The notes below the pieces were generated by a model. The model saw nothing but the letters and a program-made list of their open reading frames with translations, did not search any database and was not told where the DNA came from. 64,000 bases of DNA from Hahella sp. Lineage in GTDB: Bacteria; Pseudomonadota; Gammaproteobacteria; Pseudomonadales; Oleiphilaceae. Position 1 is the stretch's first letter, and each line of letters starts with the position of its first letter. The stretch lies in NCBI GenBank assembly GCA_028280065.1, contig JANQMN010000033.1:1-64000 (forward strand), in the 5' to 3' direction. Positions 62,033 to 64,000 of this stretch are shown in pieces. The position numbers and the translations under genes were made by a program.

Positions 62033-63385
62033 ATGACTCAATGGACCCCCGCCAGCTGGCGCAACAAGCCAATTGCCCAACACCCGGAATATTCCGATAA
62101 AGCCGCGCTGGAACAGGCTGAGAAGTCGCTGGCTAAATTCCCGCCTCTTGTGTTCGCTGAGGAAATTCGCGCCTTAAAAAAACAGCTTGCCGATGTTAGC
62201 GAGGGCAAGGGCTTTCTATTACAGGGTGGAGACTGTGCCGAAAGTTTTAGCGATTTTTCCGCGCAGGGCATTCGCGACATGTTCAAAGTATTCCTGCAAA
62301 TGTCCATAGTGCTCACCTATGCCGCTCGGCTGCCGGTCACCAAAGTAGGCCGTATCGCCGGGCAATTTGCCAAGCCGAGATCTTCCAATGTGGAAAGACG
62401 AGATGGCGTCGAATTGCCGAGTTACCGTGGCGACATCATCAATAGCACCGGTTTCACCAAACAGGACCGGGCAGCGGACCCCAACCGGATGCTTCAGGCC
62501 TATCATCAATCTGCTTCCACGTTAAATCTGTTACGGGCATTTGCGAAAGGCGGTATGGCTGATCTGCACAGGGTAAATCAATGGAATCAAAGCTTCCTTG
62601 AGGACAACCCGTTGCGAGATAAATACGAGCAGCTGGCCACCAATATTCAGGATGCCTTGGCTTTTATGGAAGTTATCGGCATCAACTCTGCCAACACGCC
62701 CTCTTTGCATGAAACGACCATTTATACCTCCCACGAAGCACTGTTGCTCCATTATGAGGAGCCCCTGATTCGCGAAGATAGCCTGACCGGCAGACTCTAC
62801 GATTGTTCGGCCCACATGCATTGGATTGGCGAACGCACCCGCCAGATTGACGGCGCCCACCTGGAATTCTTCCGTGGTTTGGAGAATCCAATCGGGCTCA
62901 AACTCGGCCCGACTGTAACACCTAGTGAAGCAATTCAACTTATAGATGCATTAAATCCCCAAAATGAACCGGGTCGGCTCACCTTAATCACGCGGATGGG
63001 CGCCGATAAAATTGCCGAGGTATTACCGACCATCGCCAGGCGAATCACCGACGAAGACCGCAAGGTCGTCTGGTCCTGTGATCCCATGCACGGCAATACG
63101 GTCACAGCCGCAAGCGGCCATAAAACCCGCTCCTTCGACAGTATTCATGAAGAAATCAAACAATTCTTCGGCATACTTAGAAGCGAGGGCGCTATTCCCG
63201 GCGGCGTTCACTTGGAAATGACCGGTCTCCACGTCACCGAATGCACGGGCGGAGTGTATGAGTTATCAGAAGATGATTTACATAACCGTTACTTAACCCA
63301 ATGCGACCCAAGATTAAATGCAGACCAGGTACTCGAACTGGCCTTCAGGATTGCCGATTTTATTCGGCATCCCCAGGCGGTTTGA
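62033..63385 (+). CDS. 3-deoxy-7-phosphoheptulonate synthase, class II
   Basis: First step of the shikimate pathway. Plant/actinobacteria-like class II form: [19 protein letters not shown] at the start, [14 protein letters not shown] with a metal-binding Cys, [41 protein letters not shown] and [19 protein letters not shown] are class II blocks. 450 residues. Class I DAHP synthases (AroF/G/H) are not seen. ATG 62033 after GAGGTAGC. Followed by 265 bp of non-coding sequence. Confidence 0.96.
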   Translation: MTQWTPASWRNKPIAQHPEYSDKAALEQAEKSLAKFPPLVFAEEIRALKKQLADVSEGKGFLLQGGDCAESFSDFSAQGIRDMFKVFLQMSIVLTYAARLPVTKVGRIAGQFAKPRSSNVERRDGVELPSYRGDIINSTGFTKQDRAADPNRMLQAYHQSASTLNLLRAFAKGGMADLHRVNQWNQSFLEDNPLRDKYEQLATNIQDALAFMEVIGINSANTPSLHETTIYTSHEALLLHYEEPLIREDSLTGRLYDCSAHMHWIGERTRQIDGAHLEFFRGLENPIGLKLGPTVTPSEAIQLIDALNPQNEPGRLTLITRMGADKIAEVLPTIARRITDEDRKVVWSCDPMHGNTVTAASGHKTRSFDSIHEEIKQFFGILRSEGAIPGGVHLEMTGLHVTECTGGVYELSEDDLHNRYLTQCDPRLNADQVLELAFRIADFIRHPQAV

Positions 63386-63650
63386 ATACTTTAGCGAACC
63401 TTGTATCTGAGCCGCATCCCATTTGCATTGCTATTGCGGCTTTCCTTTGCATATCACTTTTTAGTAGCGCAATTTGCCAGTGAATCCTGCCAAGCGTAAA
63501 GCTGAACGCCAACCCTCGTTTTTACTTGAAAATATTTCTTCAGGTAGGTTAGCGAGACGATCTGACATAAATTGGATAATTTCAACAATAGATAGTATCA
63601 AACTGCCACAATATAATTTTCTCCGCTTATACCAATGAATGGAGTTAAAT

Positions 63651-64000
63651 ATGAAATACAGCGTTTTCAAATTCGCATGGGCATTACTAGCTTCGCTATT
63701 GCTGTCACAGACCACAGCGGCGGCTGATGAAACCGTACCGGTAGCGGTGAGTGGTTATGACCTTGTCTCCTACCACAACTCGGGAGAGCCAACGGTAGGC
63801 AACGGCCATCATCTAGTTACTCATAACGGCGTCAACTACCTGTTCTCCAGCAAGGCCAACCGAAGATTGTTTCAGAAAAACCCGAATCGGTTTTTACCGG
63901 CCTACGGCGGATACTGCGCATTTGGCGTTTCGGTAGGCAAGAAGTTCTACGGTGACCCGAACGTGTGGAGAATTGTCGACGGCAAGCTATACCTCAACTT
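63651..64000 (+). CDS. YHS-domain secreted protein (truncated at right edge)
   Basis: Start MKYSVFKFAWALLASLLLSQ is a Sec signal, cleavage near TAAADE. The mature part reads VPVAVSGYDLVSYHNSGEPT, then NGVNYLFSSKANRRLFQKNP and RFLPAYGGYCAFGVSVGKKF: the YHS domain with its small-ion binding Cys. The gene is open at 64000, so about 30 residues are missing. GGAG stands 6 bp before the ATG, with TATAAT at 63612-63617 a possible -10. The binding partner, possibly copper or another metal, is not known. Confidence 0.85.
   Translation, partial: MKYSVFKFAWALLASLLLSQTTAAADETVPVAVSGYDLVSYHNSGEPTVGNGHHLVTHNGVNYLFSSKANRRLFQKNPNRFLPAYGGYCAFGVSVGKKFYGDPNVWRIVDGKLYLN

Overview
The window is a chromosomal segment of a Gammaproteobacterium. 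The evidence is gene order and content: eno-ftsB-ispD-ispF-truD-surE-pcm-nlpD-rpoS, trxB-aat-bpt-infA-clpA-clpS-cspD, mnmA-hflD-purB-roxA and pyrG-kdsA-eno are blocks familiar from Pseudomonas-like and Oceanospirillum-like bacteria. The genus cannot be fixed from sequence reading alone. No tRNA, rRNA, CRISPR array or insertion sequence was recognised.

Layout. (1) 1-11.9 kb: one side of an exopolysaccharide locus of the exosortase-A (PEP-CTERM associated) type. It holds a family 2 glycosyltransferase cut by the left edge, a FemAB-like acyltransferase and a polysaccharide deacetylase on the minus strand. A divergent plus-strand operon follows: export lipoprotein, chain-length determinant, tyrosine autokinase, outer-membrane barrel and ExeA-like ATPase. 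The priming sugar transferase and a UDP-HexNAc 6-dehydrogenase complete it. Exosortase A itself and the PrsK/PrsR regulators are not in the window. (2) 12-24.5 kb: housekeeping genes, including nearly the whole bacterial N-degron pathway (aat, bpt, clpS, clpA), then rluE, mnmA, hflD, purB, roxA and a GNAT protein. (3) 24.7-44.7 kb: an alpha/beta hydrolase, a secreted chalcone-isomerase-like protein, then a long minus-strand run from dnaE down to rpoS (dnaE, accA, tilS, pyrG, kdsA, eno, ftsB, ispD, ispF, truD, surE, pcm, a DUF368 polyprenyl-phosphate transporter, nlpD, rpoS). (4) 44.9-49.2 kb: an ArsC-like protein, DUF2069, an orphan GspE/PulE ATPase, a LolA-like secreted protein and a YigZ protein.

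(5) 49.4-61.3 kb is the accessory and most interesting region: an orphan type VI secretion (T6SS) delivery/effector island with no sheath, baseplate or membrane-complex genes. The plus-strand half encodes DUF6484, a PAAR-like DUF4150 protein, a DUF2169 adaptor-type protein and a HEAT-type protein. The minus-strand half encodes VgrG, a thiolase-fold protein that has lost its catalytic Cys and His, an AHH-type nuclease, and two immunity-like proteins (Imm11/DUF1629 and Imm49-like). The halves converge on a transglutaminase-like gene, an AraC regulator and the scar of a response regulator-GGDEF gene reduced to 83 codons by an in-frame internal deletion. An hcp gene stands alone beyond vgrG. My reading is that VgrG plus the PAAR-like protein form the spike, DUF2169 and the dead thiolase act as loading factors, the AHH protein is the DNA-attacking cargo, and the Imm proteins protect the producer.

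(6) 61.3-64 kb: YbaK-type deacylase, class II DAHP synthase and a YHS-domain secreted protein cut by the right edge. All functions are assigned by motif and family recognition; no database search was possible.
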